64,000 nucleotides of DNA, taken from Streptomyces sp. Q6. Its GTDB lineage: Bacteria; Actinomycetota; Actinomycetes; Streptomycetales; Streptomycetaceae. The notes beneath the pieces are model-generated. The model was not told where the DNA came from and ran no database searches. It saw only the letters and a list, made by a program, of their open reading frames with translations. Positions 8,170 through 17,180 of the stretch are shown here, piece by piece. The position numbers and the translations under genes are program-made. Within the stretch, counting starts at the first letter, position 1, and the number at the start of each line of letters is the position of its first letter. The stretch is from assembly GCF_036967205.1 (NCBI RefSeq), contig NZ_CP146022.1, forward strand, positions 7,874,001-7,938,000, given 5' to 3'.

Positions 8170-9593
8170 ACCTCCGCCCGGTCCACGCTCACGAACGACG
8201 CCCCGGACGAGGCGTCGTGCTCCCCGGTCACTCGGACCCGCAACGTGTGCCGGCCGCTCGGCAGGCGTGGGCTGAGGTACTGGACGGTCTCGCCGGTGCG
8301 GATCGCGCCGTAGAAGTCGACGCGCTGCTCGGGACCGCCGTCGACGCTGATCGCCGCGATGCCGTTGCCCGTGTCCCGTACGGACAGGAGCGCGATCCGC
8401 GTCCCGGTGAAGGTGAACGTCGCGGTGTCGCCCGCCCGGTCGCTCCAGTGGTCGTCGCCCCAGAAGCACTGCGTGCCGCACCCGGTGCCGGAGTTCCAGG
8501 TGCCCGTGTACGCGAGGGTGCCGGAGCCGCTGGAGCGACCGTCGTCGTTGATCCAGTCAGGGCCCGAACCGGGGTCGCCCGAGGGCAGGTTCTGGGTCGC
8601 GCCCAGCGCGAGCGGAGTGCCCAGGTCCGGGCTGCCGTCCGCGTTCCAGGAGATCTTCTGGGCCCGGGTGGTGCGGTTGGTGTACGTGTACGCCGACGTC
8701 GTCTTCGCGTGGTAGATCAGCCAGTCCTCCGTGCCGTCGGGGGAGGTGAAGAAGGCGTGGTGCCCGGGGCCGAAGACACCGCGGTCGTCGGCGCGGGAGA
8801 AGACGGGCCCCGCGTGCTGCTTCCAGTTGCCGGGCACGAGCGGGTCCGCGCCGTTCGCCAGGGACATCATCCACACCTGGTAGTCGGGCTTGCCGGTGTC
8901 ACAGGTCGAGTACGTCATCCACGTACGGCCGTTGCGGTTCAGGAACTCCGGGCCCTCGCGGACCTCGGGGCACCCGCCCGCCGCGTCGATCGCGACCGCG
9001 TCGCCGGAGACGGTGTACGGGTTCGACATCGGCGCGATGTTCAGGCCGTTGTGCTGGTACGGGTTGATGCCGCTGTAGGCGAGGTAGAGCCGGCCGTCGT
9101 GCTGGAGGATGCCGGGGTCGATCGCGAAGTCGGCGGCGTGGTGGGGTGGAACCAGCTTCGCCTTGAAATGGTACGGCCCCGCCGGGTCGTCGCGCTCCGA
9201 CTCCAGGACGTACAGGCGGTGGTGGTCGTCGGTGCCGTCGTCGGCGGTGCAGTAGAGGTACCAGCGGCCGCCGAAGCGGTAGAACTCCGGGGCCCAGATG
9301 TGCTGGTCGCGGGACGCGTCGGTGTCGGTCCACACCGTGATCGGGTCGGCGTCCAGCAGCGTGCCCAGGGACGGCGAGCGCCACATCGTGATGCTGTCGC
9401 CCTGCGTGGTGGTCAGGTGGTAGGCCCCGTTCGCGTACGCCAGGAACGGATCGGGGCCGGAGTTCAGCGGATTGCGGAAGGTGCCCGCCGCGACCGCCGC
9501 GGGTCTCTCGGCGGCGGCCTGCGGCGCCGCGACGAGACCGACGAGCAGAGCGAACAGCGCGGCGAGCAGGGCTGAACGGGGACGCGTGCGCAC
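8157..9593 (-). CDS. Secreted GH43 glycoside hydrolase with C-terminal beta-sandwich
   Basis: A 478-residue secreted enzyme. Residues 1-28 form a signal peptide ending in PQAAA. The five-bladed propeller spans ~35-330. The GH43 triad is visible as Asp48 (SGPDPF, base), Asp159 (FAIDPG, pKa modulator) and Glu213 (VREGPEF, acid). Residues ~345-478 form a carbohydrate-binding-like domain with aromatic and glycine-rich strands (DDHWSDRAGDTATFTFTGTRIAL). Members release arabinose or xylose from plant polysaccharides. It is last in a minus-strand locus with a sugar ABC importer and a GH2 enzyme, and a perfect copy of the locus operator lies 10 bases upstream of the start. The stop overlaps the methyltransferase stop. 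Confidence 0.9.
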   Translation of the reverse strand: MRTRPRSALLAALFALLVGLVAAPQAAAERPAAVAAGTFRNPLNSGPDPFLAYANGAYHLTTTQGDSITMWRSPSLGTLLDADPITVWTDTDASRDQHIWAPEFYRFGGRWYLYCTADDGTDDHHRLYVLESERDDPAGPYHFKAKLVPPHHAADFAIDPGILQHDGRLYLAYSGINPYQHNGLNIAPMSNPYTVSGDAVAIDAAGGCPEVREGPEFLNRNGRTWMTYSTCDTGKPDYQVWMMSLANGADPLVPGNWKQHAGPVFSRADDRGVFGPGHHAFFTSPDGTEDWLIYHAKTTSAYTYTNRTTRAQKISWNADGSPDLGTPLALGATQNLPSGDPGSGPDWINDDGRSSGSGTLAYTGTWNSGTGCGTQCFWGDDHWSDRAGDTATFTFTGTRIALLSVRDTGNGIAAISVDGGPEQRVDFYGAIRTGETVQYLSPRLPSGRHTLRVRVTGEHDASSGASFVSVDRAEVYTD

Positions 9594-9603
9594 GACCAGC
9601 TCC

Positions 9604-9617
9604 TTACATCGATGTAA
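9604..9617. promoter_or_regulatory. LacI-type operator before the GH43 gene
   Basis: TTACATCGATGTAA, a perfect 14-bp palindrome in the gap between the ABC permease stop (9630) and the GH43 start (9593). The identical word occurs at 14832-14845 and a one-mismatch copy at 12859-12872. Its presence implies a separately regulated GH43 promoter. Confidence 0.85.
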
Positions 9618-9629
9618 TAGAGGGCGGGA

Positions 9630-10571
9630 TCACTGGCCGCCGAGGCCCGTCGTCGCGACGGACTTGACGATGTGCCGCTGGAAGAAGACGAACACGACGA
9701 CGAGCGGCAGCGCGGCGAGCACGGCCGACGACATCGTCTGGGCGTACTGGACGCCGTACGCGTCCTTCACCGACGTGATGCCGACGGGCAGCGTCATCAG
9801 GGCCGGGTCGGACGTGGACACGAACGGCCACAGGAAGTTGTTCCACGCCCCGATGAACACGAAGATCGCCACGGCGGCGAGCATCGGGCGCGACAGCGGG
9901 AGCAGCACCGACCAGAAGATCCGCCAGTGCCCGGCGCCGTCGATCCGCGCCGCCTCCTCCAACTCCCGCGGCAGGGAGTCGAAGTGCTTCTTCAGGATGA
10001 AGACCATCACCGGCGCCACCGTCTGCGGGAGGATCACCGCCCAGTACGTGTCCAGCAGGTGCAGCGTCAGCATCTGCTGGAACCACGGCACGATCAGGAT
10101 CTGCGGCGGCACCAGGACGGCCGCGATCGTGAGGGCGAACAGACCGCGCCGGCCGGCGAACACCGTGCGCGAGAACGCGTAGCCCGCCATCGCCGACACC
10201 AGCACGGTGATCACGGTGACGGCCGCCGAGATGAGCAGGCTGTTGAGCATCCACAGCGGCAGGTCGCCGCGCTCCCACACGCTGCGGAACCCCTGGAGCG
10301 TGAACCCGTGCTCGGGCCACACCCACCTCAGCGGATTGCTCGCGTCCTGCTCGGACTTGAACGCCGTCAACACGGCCCACGCCATCGGGAGGAGCCACAC
10401 CAGGGCGGCGACCGCGAGCACGGCCAGGGCGAGCACCCGGGCGGTGCGGCTCTCGCCGAGCGTCAGATTCGTCCGCGACCGGTGCGGGCGCCGCGGCGGC
10501 CCGGACGGGCGGACGGTGCGCGCACCGGTGCGCGGAGGAGTGGGACGTGCGGGGGCTTCGGTGGAGGTCAT
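9630..10571 (-). CDS. Carbohydrate ABC transporter permease (MalG-type)
   Basis: A 313-residue inner-membrane permease. After a charged N-terminus (~50 residues) there are six helices and the EAA loop LEEAARIDGAGHWRIFWSVLLPLSRP that docks the ATPase. The ATG at 10571 almost touches the stop of the preceding permease (10574), so the two are coupled. Together with that permease and the lipoprotein it forms a CUT1-type sugar importer. No ATPase gene is present, which is normal for Streptomyces, where a shared MsiK-type ATPase serves many importers. Confidence 0.93.
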   Translation of the reverse strand: MTSTEAPARPTPPRTGARTVRPSGPPRRPHRSRTNLTLGESRTARVLALAVLAVAALVWLLPMAWAVLTAFKSEQDASNPLRWVWPEHGFTLQGFRSVWERGDLPLWMLNSLLISAAVTVITVLVSAMAGYAFSRTVFAGRRGLFALTIAAVLVPPQILIVPWFQQMLTLHLLDTYWAVILPQTVAPVMVFILKKHFDSLPRELEEAARIDGAGHWRIFWSVLLPLSRPMLAAVAIFVFIGAWNNFLWPFVSTSDPALMTLPVGITSVKDAYGVQYAQTMSSAVLAALPLVVVFVFFQRHIVKSVATTGLGGQ

Positions 10572-10573
10572 GG

Positions 10574-11473
10574 TCACTTCTCCCGGCGGCGGAGTACGGC
10601 GAACTGGACGGCGGAGGCGAGGACGACGAGAGCGAAGAAGATGTAGCTGATCGCCGACGCGTAGCCGAGCCGGTAGCCGGTGAACCCGACGTCGTAGACG
10701 TACTCGACGACCGGCCGCGTCGAGTTGTTCGGACCGCCCTTGGTGAGCAGGTACACCTGGTCGAAGACCTTCAGGGACGCCAGGATCTGGAGCACCGTGA
10801 TGACGAGCGTGATCCGGCTCAGCTGGGGCAGCGTGATCGACCACAGGCGCCGCCAGGCCCCCGCGCCGTCGATGGCCGCCGCCTCGTAGAGAGGGTCGGG
10901 GATCGACTGGAGCGCGGCGAGGTAGAGCAGGAAGTTGAAGCCGACCGTCCACCACAGGGTCGTCAGGGCGATCGCCCACATGGCCACCGACTCGTCGCTC
11001 AGCCAGGCGAGTCGACCGAGCCCGAGCTTGTCGAGAAGGTGGTTGTACAGGCCCAGGTCGGGCTGGTAGAGCCACAGCCACAGCAGTCCGACGACGCCGA
11101 CGGGCAGCAGGTACGGCGCGAAGAACGCCAGCCGCCACACCCACTGGCCGGGCAGCCCGGTGTGCACGAGCAGCGCCATGCCGAGCGCCACGACGACGAG
11201 CGGGACCGTCGAGATCGCGGTGAACCAGACCGTGTGGCCGAGTGCCCGCCACATCTCGGCGTCCTTGAACGCCTCGGTGAAGTTGTCGGCGCCGATGAAG
11301 GACGGGGCGTGCGCCGACAGGGACGCGTCGGTCACGCTCATCCACAGCCCCTGGCCCAGCGGCCAGAGCATGAAGACGGCGAACAGCGCGAGGAACGGCA
11401 GCGCGAACAGCAGGCCGGGGGAGAACAGCCGCCGTACCGCCAGGGCCCGGGGCCGGGCGAGGGGAGAGGACAT
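10574..11473 (-). CDS. Carbohydrate ABC transporter permease (MalF-type)
   Basis: A 299-residue inner-membrane permease with six predicted helices and an EAA loop at ~residues 195-220 (LYEAAAIDGAGAWRRLWSITLPQLS). The LTKGGPNNSTRPVVEYVYDVGF segment is typical of MalF-like CUT1 subunits. It lies 30 bases downstream of the solute-binding lipoprotein gene and 2 bases ahead of its partner permease. It shares the LacI-controlled promoter at ~12.86 kb. Confidence 0.93.
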   Translation of the reverse strand: MSSPLARPRALAVRRLFSPGLLFALPFLALFAVFMLWPLGQGLWMSVTDASLSAHAPSFIGADNFTEAFKDAEMWRALGHTVWFTAISTVPLVVVALGMALLVHTGLPGQWVWRLAFFAPYLLPVGVVGLLWLWLYQPDLGLYNHLLDKLGLGRLAWLSDESVAMWAIALTTLWWTVGFNFLLYLAALQSIPDPLYEAAAIDGAGAWRRLWSITLPQLSRITLVITVLQILASLKVFDQVYLLTKGGPNNSTRPVVEYVYDVGFTGYRLGYASAISYIFFALVVLASAVQFAVLRRREK

Positions 11474-11503
11474 CGTCGTGCCTCCTGCGAGGTGTGCGGC
11501 CGG

Positions 11504-12847
11504 TCAGGCCGGGCTTGGCTTGGCGAGGAAGGTGTCGAGGCGCCGCACCATCGCGCGCGCCGCACGGTCCGGGGACAGACCGTTGAGGAGGGCCTGCTGG
11601 AGCACCTGCGACATGGCGTTCTGGAAGTCGGAACCCGCGCCCGCGAACCAGACCGACGGGTCGAGCACGACATGGTCCTGCGCCGACTTGTAGTGCGCCT
11701 GCGGCAGCAGGCCGGCGTACGCGCGGGTGCGGGTGATCGGCCCGTACGCGGGGATGTGTCCCGCGCCCGCCCAGATCTGACCGGCCTTCAGGAGCGCCGC
11801 CACCGTCCGGTGCGTGCGGCGGCGGTGCTCCTCGTCGGGGTGATCGCGGTGCGGCAGCACGAACGAGTGCGAGTCCGCGTACACCGCCGGTGTCCCGAAC
11901 ACGGTCGGCATCGGCGCGGCGCCCACGTCCTTGTCCGCCGCCCTGAAGGTGCCGAGCTCCCACTCGCCGGACAGGATCATCGCCGTCTGCCGGTTGGTGA
12001 ACGAGGCGATCCCGGCGGGGTAGTCGAGCCGCTTCGGGTTCGCCCGGTCACCGACCAACTCGGCCATGAACGCGATGACTTCGGCCATCCGGTCCGGATC
12101 GACCTCGGCGGGTCCGCCCGGCGGTAGCGTGAACGCCCCGCCGGTCTGCCGGTACAGGCCGTAGAACAGCCGCCAGCCCTGCGCCGTGTCGTTGGCGTAC
12201 CCGAAGGCGATGCCCTGCCTGCCCGAGGCTTTCGCCAGCTCACGGCTCGCCGCGAGGAAGCGTTTCGGGGAGGAGAACGCGTCCGCGTCGAGCGTGCCGT
12301 CCTTCGTGAGCAGCCCGGCCTTCTTCACCGGCTCCGGGTGGAAGAACACGATGAACGGGTGGGTGTCGAGCGGGACGGCGTACGTGGCGTCCTTGTACCG
12401 GGTACGGGACCACACCGCGTCCGCGTAGTCGCCCTGCCGCACGCCGAACTCGGCCAGCAGGTCCAGGTCCCACGGGTCCACCAGCCCCGTGGGCGCGTAC
12501 CCGGCGAGGCGCGACATGTGCGCGATCGCGACGTCGGGGCCGCGCCCGCCGGCCGAGGCCATGGCGAGCTTCGTGTAGTACGGGGTGCCCCACTCCAGGA
12601 CGGTGCGTTCGATACGGGTGCCCGGCATGTCGGGCCGCGCCGTGCGCGCCATGTCGTCGAACAGGCCGCCGTCGGCCCCGCTGAACGGGTCCCACAGACG
12701 GACGGTCGACTCGTCGGCCGCCGGCGCGCTGCCGCAGCCGCTCAGCGCGCCGGCGCCGAGGACCGAGGCGCCGGCCGCGAGCGCGGCCGTCAGCGCGCGA
12801 CGCCGGGTGAGCGCGGGGCGACCGACGGGGACAGGTGTGCCGGTCAT
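11504..12847 (-). CDS. Sugar ABC transporter substrate-binding lipoprotein
   Basis: A 447-residue family 1 solute-binding protein. The N-terminus carries a twin-arginine-like RRRALTAAL stretch, a hydrophobic region and the lipobox LSGC (Cys38), so it should be exported and lipid-anchored. The two-lobed body includes LDTHPFIVFFHPEPVKKAGL and the hinge segment MILSGEWELGTF. It feeds the two downstream permeases. A near-perfect operator lies 12 bases upstream of its ATG. Context (GH43, GH2) suggests an arabino- or galacto-oligosaccharide as ligand. Confidence 0.92.
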   Translation of the reverse strand: MTGTPVPVGRPALTRRRALTAALAAGASVLGAGALSGCGSAPAADESTVRLWDPFSGADGGLFDDMARTARPDMPGTRIERTVLEWGTPYYTKLAMASAGGRGPDVAIAHMSRLAGYAPTGLVDPWDLDLLAEFGVRQGDYADAVWSRTRYKDATYAVPLDTHPFIVFFHPEPVKKAGLLTKDGTLDADAFSSPKRFLAASRELAKASGRQGIAFGYANDTAQGWRLFYGLYRQTGGAFTLPPGGPAEVDPDRMAEVIAFMAELVGDRANPKRLDYPAGIASFTNRQTAMILSGEWELGTFRAADKDVGAAPMPTVFGTPAVYADSHSFVLPHRDHPDEEHRRRTHRTVAALLKAGQIWAGAGHIPAYGPITRTRAYAGLLPQAHYKSAQDHVVLDPSVWFAGAGSDFQNAMSQVLQQALLNGLSPDRAARAMVRRLDTFLAKPSPA

Positions 12848-12858
12848 GGTGCTCCTTC

Positions 12859-12872
12859 GTACATCGATGTAA
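12859..12872. promoter_or_regulatory. LacI-type operator before the ABC importer operon
   Basis: GTACATCGATGTAA, one base different from the perfect TTACATCGATGTAA found twice more in the locus. It lies between the GH2 stop (12903) and the lipoprotein start (12847), overlapping the likely 5' leader. Confidence 0.8.
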
Positions 12873-12902
12873 TGGGCAGGCGGGACGGGGAGGGAGGACG
12901 GA

Positions 12903-14735
12903 TCAGGGCTGGCGCGGTGTCTCGAACGCCGCGGGGCGGAGCTGGGCGGCGCGCAGCAGCGCGGTGTCGGCCTTCTCGCCGCGGTCGAAGCGGTAGACGC
13001 CGTTGCGTTCCTGGAAGACGTCCGTGAGCTGCGTGTAGCAGTAGCCGAACATGTCCGGGTCGTCGAGCAGCACGCCGGTGAGACCGGTGAACCGCTCGAC
13101 GAACTCCGCCTCGGTGCGCGGCCGTTCGCCGTAGCCCCACGACTCGTCCCGCTCGGACCCCGCGACGTCGGCCGCCGCCCGCGGATCCCACCAGATGCCG
13201 CCGAACTCGCTGCAGAAGTAGGGCTGTCCGCGGTAGGGCACCGACCAAGCGCGGCCCTCGGGGCCCGAGTTGACGAACGGCCTGTCCTCGGCGAGTCCGC
13301 GCATCGTCTTCGCGAACGCCGTCGGGTCCTGCTCGTAGCAGTGCGCGTCGTACACGTCCGTCTCCGGGACGCGGTGCGCGTAGCCCGACGCGTCGATGAC
13401 GGGCCGGGTGCCGTCGGCCTGCTTGGTCGCGAGGAACATGGCCCGGGTGACGTCGTCGAGCTGCGTGATGCGGTCGTGCAGCGTCTGGTACGTCTCGTTG
13501 AGCGGGCACCAGCCGATGACCGACGGGTGCGAGTAGTCCCGCTCGACCGCCTCCAGCCACTGGGTGACGTACGAGGCGTCGGGGCGCTGGTTGTCGTCGC
13601 GCACGCCGACCTCGCAGCCCCAGTCGCCGAACTCGCCCCACACCAGGTAGCCGAGCCGGTCCGCGTGGTAGAGGTAGCGCTCCTCGAAGACCTTCTGGTG
13701 CAGCCGGGCGCCGTTGAAGCCCGCGGCCAGGCCGAGTTCGATGTCCCGGACGAGGTCGGCGTCGCTCGGCGCGGTCATCAGGCCGTCGGGGTAGTAGCCC
13801 TGGTCGAGCACGAGCCGCTGGAAGACCGGCTCGCCGTTCAGCAGGAACCGCTTCCCGTCGATCGACACCGCGCGCAGCCCCGCGTAGGACGTCACCCGGT
13901 CCACCGCTTCGCCGTCCGCGCCGACGACCTCGAGCACGAGGTCGTACAGGTGCGGGTCGTCCGGCGACCACACCCGCAGCCGGTCCTCGGGCACGGTGAG
14001 CGCGAGCCGGGGCACGAGGTCGAGGTCGGCGCGCGCCTCGGCGGTCGCCACGGTGCCCCGCGCGTCGCCGAGCGTGGCGCGCACCCGGTGTCCGGCGGCG
14101 CTGCCGGTCAGCGGCAGCTCCAGGAAGAACGAGCCGGAGGCCAGGTCGGGCGTGACGCGCGGCCGCTTCAGGGCCACCGTGCGCGGCACCGGCTCCAGCC
14201 ACACCGTCTGCCAGATGCCCGTCGTGCGGGTGTAGTGGCAGTGCGAGTTGGCGTACCAGGTGGCCTGCTTGCCGCGCGCCTGCGGGCCGTGCCGGCTGTC
14301 GCGGGCCCGTACCACGATCGTCAACTCCCGCCCCGGCACCGCCACGTCACCGAGGTCGGCGGTGAACGGGGTGAACCCGCCGCGGTGCCGTGCCACCTCG
14401 ACGCCGTCCGCCCACACGGTCGTGTCGTGGTCCACGGCGCCGAAGTGCAGCAGCACCCGGGCGTCCGTCCAGTCGGCCGGAACCGTCACGGTCCGCCGGT
14501 ACCAGACGGCCTCCAGGAAGTCCGTCTCGCCGATCCCCGAGAGCTGTGACTCGGGGCAGAACGGCACGGTGATCCGGTCGGCCAGCGCGCGCTCGCGCAG
14601 GCCGCGCTCCAGACCGGTGTCGGCGCGGTCGATCTCGAACTCCCACTCGCCGTTGAGATTCAGCCAGGCCTCGCGGGCGAACTGCGGCCGGGGGTACTCG
14701 GGTCGGGGCTGAGCCGGAGGGGGCGGGACGGGCAT
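12903..14735 (-). CDS. GH2-family glycoside hydrolase (beta-galactosidase/glucuronidase-like)
   Basis: A 610-residue enzyme without a signal peptide, so probably cytoplasmic and acting on imported oligosaccharides. Domain order is sugar-binding jelly roll (~20-185; LNLNGEWEFEIDR, WYRRTVTVP), immunoglobulin-like domain (~190-295), then TIM barrel. The acid/base is Glu414 in GWCPLNETYQ and the nucleophile is Glu510 in YFCSEFGGIWWDP. It is shorter than LacZ and ends after the barrel, like many bacterial GH2 enzymes of mixed specificity. It is first gene of the LacI-controlled locus; an operator copy is ~100 bases upstream of its start. Confidence 0.9.
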   Translation of the reverse strand: MPVPPPPAQPRPEYPRPQFAREAWLNLNGEWEFEIDRADTGLERGLRERALADRITVPFCPESQLSGIGETDFLEAVWYRRTVTVPADWTDARVLLHFGAVDHDTTVWADGVEVARHRGGFTPFTADLGDVAVPGRELTIVVRARDSRHGPQARGKQATWYANSHCHYTRTTGIWQTVWLEPVPRTVALKRPRVTPDLASGSFFLELPLTGSAAGHRVRATLGDARGTVATAEARADLDLVPRLALTVPEDRLRVWSPDDPHLYDLVLEVVGADGEAVDRVTSYAGLRAVSIDGKRFLLNGEPVFQRLVLDQGYYPDGLMTAPSDADLVRDIELGLAAGFNGARLHQKVFEERYLYHADRLGYLVWGEFGDWGCEVGVRDDNQRPDASYVTQWLEAVERDYSHPSVIGWCPLNETYQTLHDRITQLDDVTRAMFLATKQADGTRPVIDASGYAHRVPETDVYDAHCYEQDPTAFAKTMRGLAEDRPFVNSGPEGRAWSVPYRGQPYFCSEFGGIWWDPRAAADVAGSERDESWGYGERPRTEAEFVERFTGLTGVLLDDPDMFGYCYTQLTDVFQERNGVYRFDRGEKADTALLRAAQLRPAAFETPRQP

Positions 14736-14831
14736 GGTGCTCCTCGCGTGTCGACGCTGCGCGTGATCATGGGCGTCCGAGCCGGGGCGCGGGGCTTCCC
14801 GGTCGGCGCGAGGCTCATGGCACCATGACGA

Positions 14832-14845
14832 TTACATCGATGTAA
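14832..14845. promoter_or_regulatory. LacI-type operator in the GH2/lacI divergent promoter
   Basis: TTACATCGATGTAA flanked by A and A/T, making a slightly longer symmetrical site. It sits between the divergent GH2 gene (start 14735) and the LacI-family gene (start 14923), so it should serve both autoregulation and control of the locus. Confidence 0.88.
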
Positions 14846-14922
14846 ATCCCTGGGACGGTCAAGGATCCGGCCCGAAACCGATTCGTGACGCTGGGTACGA
14901 TCACAGACGGCAGACGGAAGGA

Positions 14923-15945
14923 ATGAACAGCGTGGCGGCCAGACCCAGGATCAAGGACGTGGCGGAGTACGCGGGTGTCTCGCCCAAGACCGTCTCCAAC
15001 GTGATCAACAACTTCGAGCACGTCTCCGACCGCACCCGCGAGGCGGTGCAGGAGGCGATCGACGCCCTCGGCTACCGCGTCAACATGGCGGGACGTCAGC
15101 TCCGGCAGGGCCGCACCGGCATGATCACCCTCGCCGTGCCGGAACTCGACGTCGCCTACTTCTCCGAGCTGGCCAAGCACGTCATGACGGAGGCCGACCG
15201 GCGCGGGCAGACCGTCCTGCTGCACCAGACCGGTGGCGTACGCGAGCGGGAACTCGCCGCGCTGCACGGCTTCGACGCCCAGTTCACCGACGGGGTGATC
15301 CTCAGCCCGCTCGCCCTCCACCCCCGCGACCTGGCCACCCGTGACCGCCGGTTGCCCGTGGTCCTGCTCGGCGAGCGCCCCGCCGAGGGCAGCACCGACC
15401 ACGTGGCCATCGACAACGTCGCGGCCGCGCGCGAGGCCACCCGGCACCTGCTCTCGCGGGGGCGCCGCCGGATCGCCGTCGTCGGCGGCAGCGTACGAGG
15501 CCGCCAGGGCACCGACCGGCTGCGCACCGAGGGCTACCGCGAGGCGCTGAAGGAGGCCGGCGTGCCCTTCGACGGCGACCTCGTGGTCCCCGTGGACGCG
15601 TACCACTGGAGGGACGGCGCGCGGGCGGCCGCCGCGCTCATGGACGAGGGCCCGCGCCCCGACGCCCTGCTGTGCCTCAACGACCACCTTGCGCTCGGCT
15701 CGCTGCGCTCCCTGCACGAACGGAAGCTGCGCGTCCCCGGCGACCTGGACGTGGTCGGCTTCGACGACATCGAGGCATCCCGGTTCAGCGTCCCCAGCCT
15801 GACGACGATCGCCCCGGACAAGCGGGAGATCGCCCGCGCCGCCGTGGCGCTGCTGCTCGACCGCGTCGAGGAGTCGTCGGCGGGGCCGCTCCAGGACCAC
15901 GTGGTCGGGCACGAGCTGATCGTGCGGGAGAGCACGGGAGCCTGA
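14923..15945 (+). CDS. LacI-family transcriptional regulator
   Basis: A 340-residue LacI/GalR protein. The N-terminal helix-turn-helix is RIKDVAEYAGVSPKTVSNVINNFEHVSDRT (~8-37), followed by the hinge helix and a periplasmic-binding-protein-like effector domain with GVILSPLAL, VAIDN and DVVGFDDIEASRF. The ATG at 14923 is preceded immediately by GGAAGGA; GTG at 14932 has better spacing to it and may be the real start. It divergently faces the GH2-ABC-GH43 genes and is the obvious owner of the three TTACATCGATGTAA sites. Confidence 0.9.
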   Translation: MNSVAARPRIKDVAEYAGVSPKTVSNVINNFEHVSDRTREAVQEAIDALGYRVNMAGRQLRQGRTGMITLAVPELDVAYFSELAKHVMTEADRRGQTVLLHQTGGVRERELAALHGFDAQFTDGVILSPLALHPRDLATRDRRLPVVLLGERPAEGSTDHVAIDNVAAAREATRHLLSRGRRRIAVVGGSVRGRQGTDRLRTEGYREALKEAGVPFDGDLVVPVDAYHWRDGARAAAALMDEGPRPDALLCLNDHLALGSLRSLHERKLRVPGDLDVVGFDDIEASRFSVPSLTTIAPDKREIARAAVALLLDRVEESSAGPLQDHVVGHELIVRESTGA

Positions 15946-16056
15946 CGACCTCCTTCGGCCAAGATACGGAAGCATCCTGGCCACGGAGTGTGTTGCACGG
16001 GTGAGACAGGGCAGAGACGCTGTGAAGAACCCGAACCCGTTCCGCGGAGGTGGACA

Positions 16057-16407
16057 GTGGTACCCGCGACATCTCGCCGTCAGGCGTCGCCCGTGGGGGA
16101 CGACGCGGCGCGAGTCGTCGAGCTGGAGAACCAGGTCGAGCAGCTGAAGCGGGCTGTGCACTCCCATGCCGAGATCGACCAGGCGATGGGCGTCGTCGCC
16201 GCCGTGGGCCGGATCCCTCCCGCCGAGGCGTGGGACGTGCTGCGCGAGGTCTCCATGCGGAGCAACACCCGGCTGCGCTCGGTCGCGGGACAGCTCATCG
16301 AGTGGGCCAGGACCGGCGAGCTGGACGACGGCGTCCGCGGTGAGCTGGAGCGCCAGTTCGTCCTGCGCGGGGCCGAGGTGGCGCACGCCGCGCCCCGGCG
16401 GTTCTGA
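16057..16407 (+). CDS. ANTAR-domain protein
   Basis: A 116-residue protein from GTG 16057, which follows a good GGAGG. Residues ~20-95 form the ANTAR fold: a short coiled coil (ELENQVEQLKRAVHSHAEIDQAMGVV) followed by a three-helix bundle (PAEAWDVLREVSMRSNTRLRSVAGQLIEW). ANTAR domains bind paired RNA hexaloops and prevent termination. There is no receiver or GAF domain, so input must come from a partner or from abundance. Stand-alone ANTAR proteins are frequent in Streptomyces; the target is unknown. Confidence 0.8.
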   Translation: MVPATSRRQASPVGDDAARVVELENQVEQLKRAVHSHAEIDQAMGVVAAVGRIPPAEAWDVLREVSMRSNTRLRSVAGQLIEWARTGELDDGVRGELERQFVLRGAEVAHAAPRRF

Positions 16408-16636
16408 CCACTTCTGCGCTGTGGGCTCCGCTCCCCGGGCGACCGAGGAGCGGAGGGCGGGCTCACTGCCGAACCCGCCGCTTCGAGGGTCGGCCGTCCA
16501 CGGTGTCGGAGTAACACTCTGAGCCCCGGGCAAACGCAAGATCCTCGGAATCTTTACGCCGTCTCGCGCGCAAAGCCACGATCGGCCATGACGCGCGCCG
16601 CCGACGGCACGGTCCGCCCGGGGCTCCCGGAGTGCG

Positions 16637-17053
16637 CTAGGAGCGGGCCAACAGGGACCGGACGCCGTCGCCGCTGAGCGTCAGGGCGTCGGGCGAGCCC
16701 GCGTCGATGGTCAGGGACAGATCCGCGGGCCAGCCCGCCGCCAGCGCGCCCAGCGGCACCGGGCGGCACTGCGAGATGAAGGGCAGCAGAGCCGTCATCC
16801 GCAGCTCGGACGTGAACACCGGCACGACCTGCTCGCCGCCCGGCTGCTCGATCACCGGCAGCGCAAGACCCGGAGCGTCGGGACCCTGCTCGTCGGCGGC
16901 CTCGTCCGGTACGGGTACGAGCACCTCGCTGCCCGCCAGGGTGTCGAGCGCGTTCTGGTCGCCGGTGTTCTCGGCCAGCGCGCTCAGCGCCCGCTGAGCG
17001 GTCGAGGGCGTGTCGCCCGACGGGTCGGGGACCGGGGTTCCGTTGATGTCCAT
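16637..17053 (-). CDS. SseB-family protein
   Basis: A 138-residue acidic protein. From ~residue 20 it shows the SseB N-terminal pattern: helix with TAQRALSALAENTGDQNALDTLAGSEVLVPV, then LPVIEQPGGEQVVPVFTSELRMTALLP, ending with a beta-strand region. SseB-like proteins are widespread in actinobacteria, have no established enzymatic role and are named after an E. coli serine-sensitivity gene. It stands alone, convergent with the ANTAR gene. Confidence 0.75.
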   Translation of the reverse strand: MDINGTPVPDPSGDTPSTAQRALSALAENTGDQNALDTLAGSEVLVPVPDEAADEQGPDAPGLALPVIEQPGGEQVVPVFTSELRMTALLPFISQCRPVPLGALAAGWPADLSLTIDAGSPDALTLSGDGVRSLLARS

Positions 17054-17180
17054 GGGGATTCAGCCTCGCTCTCGTCGCGATCCGGCCGCGGTCGTCGTAG
17101 CGGTCGGAAGCGGGTCGCGTACCCAGGGCATGTGGGGTCATGCGCGGCCCGCTGTCAGTGGCGGCTGCCAGGCTGCACCC

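Noticed and set aside
9604-14845. The TTACATCGATGTAA sites as ClaI-type mobile element ends
   Set aside because: They are not terminal repeats of any element; their positions before transcription units and next to a LacI gene fit operators much better.
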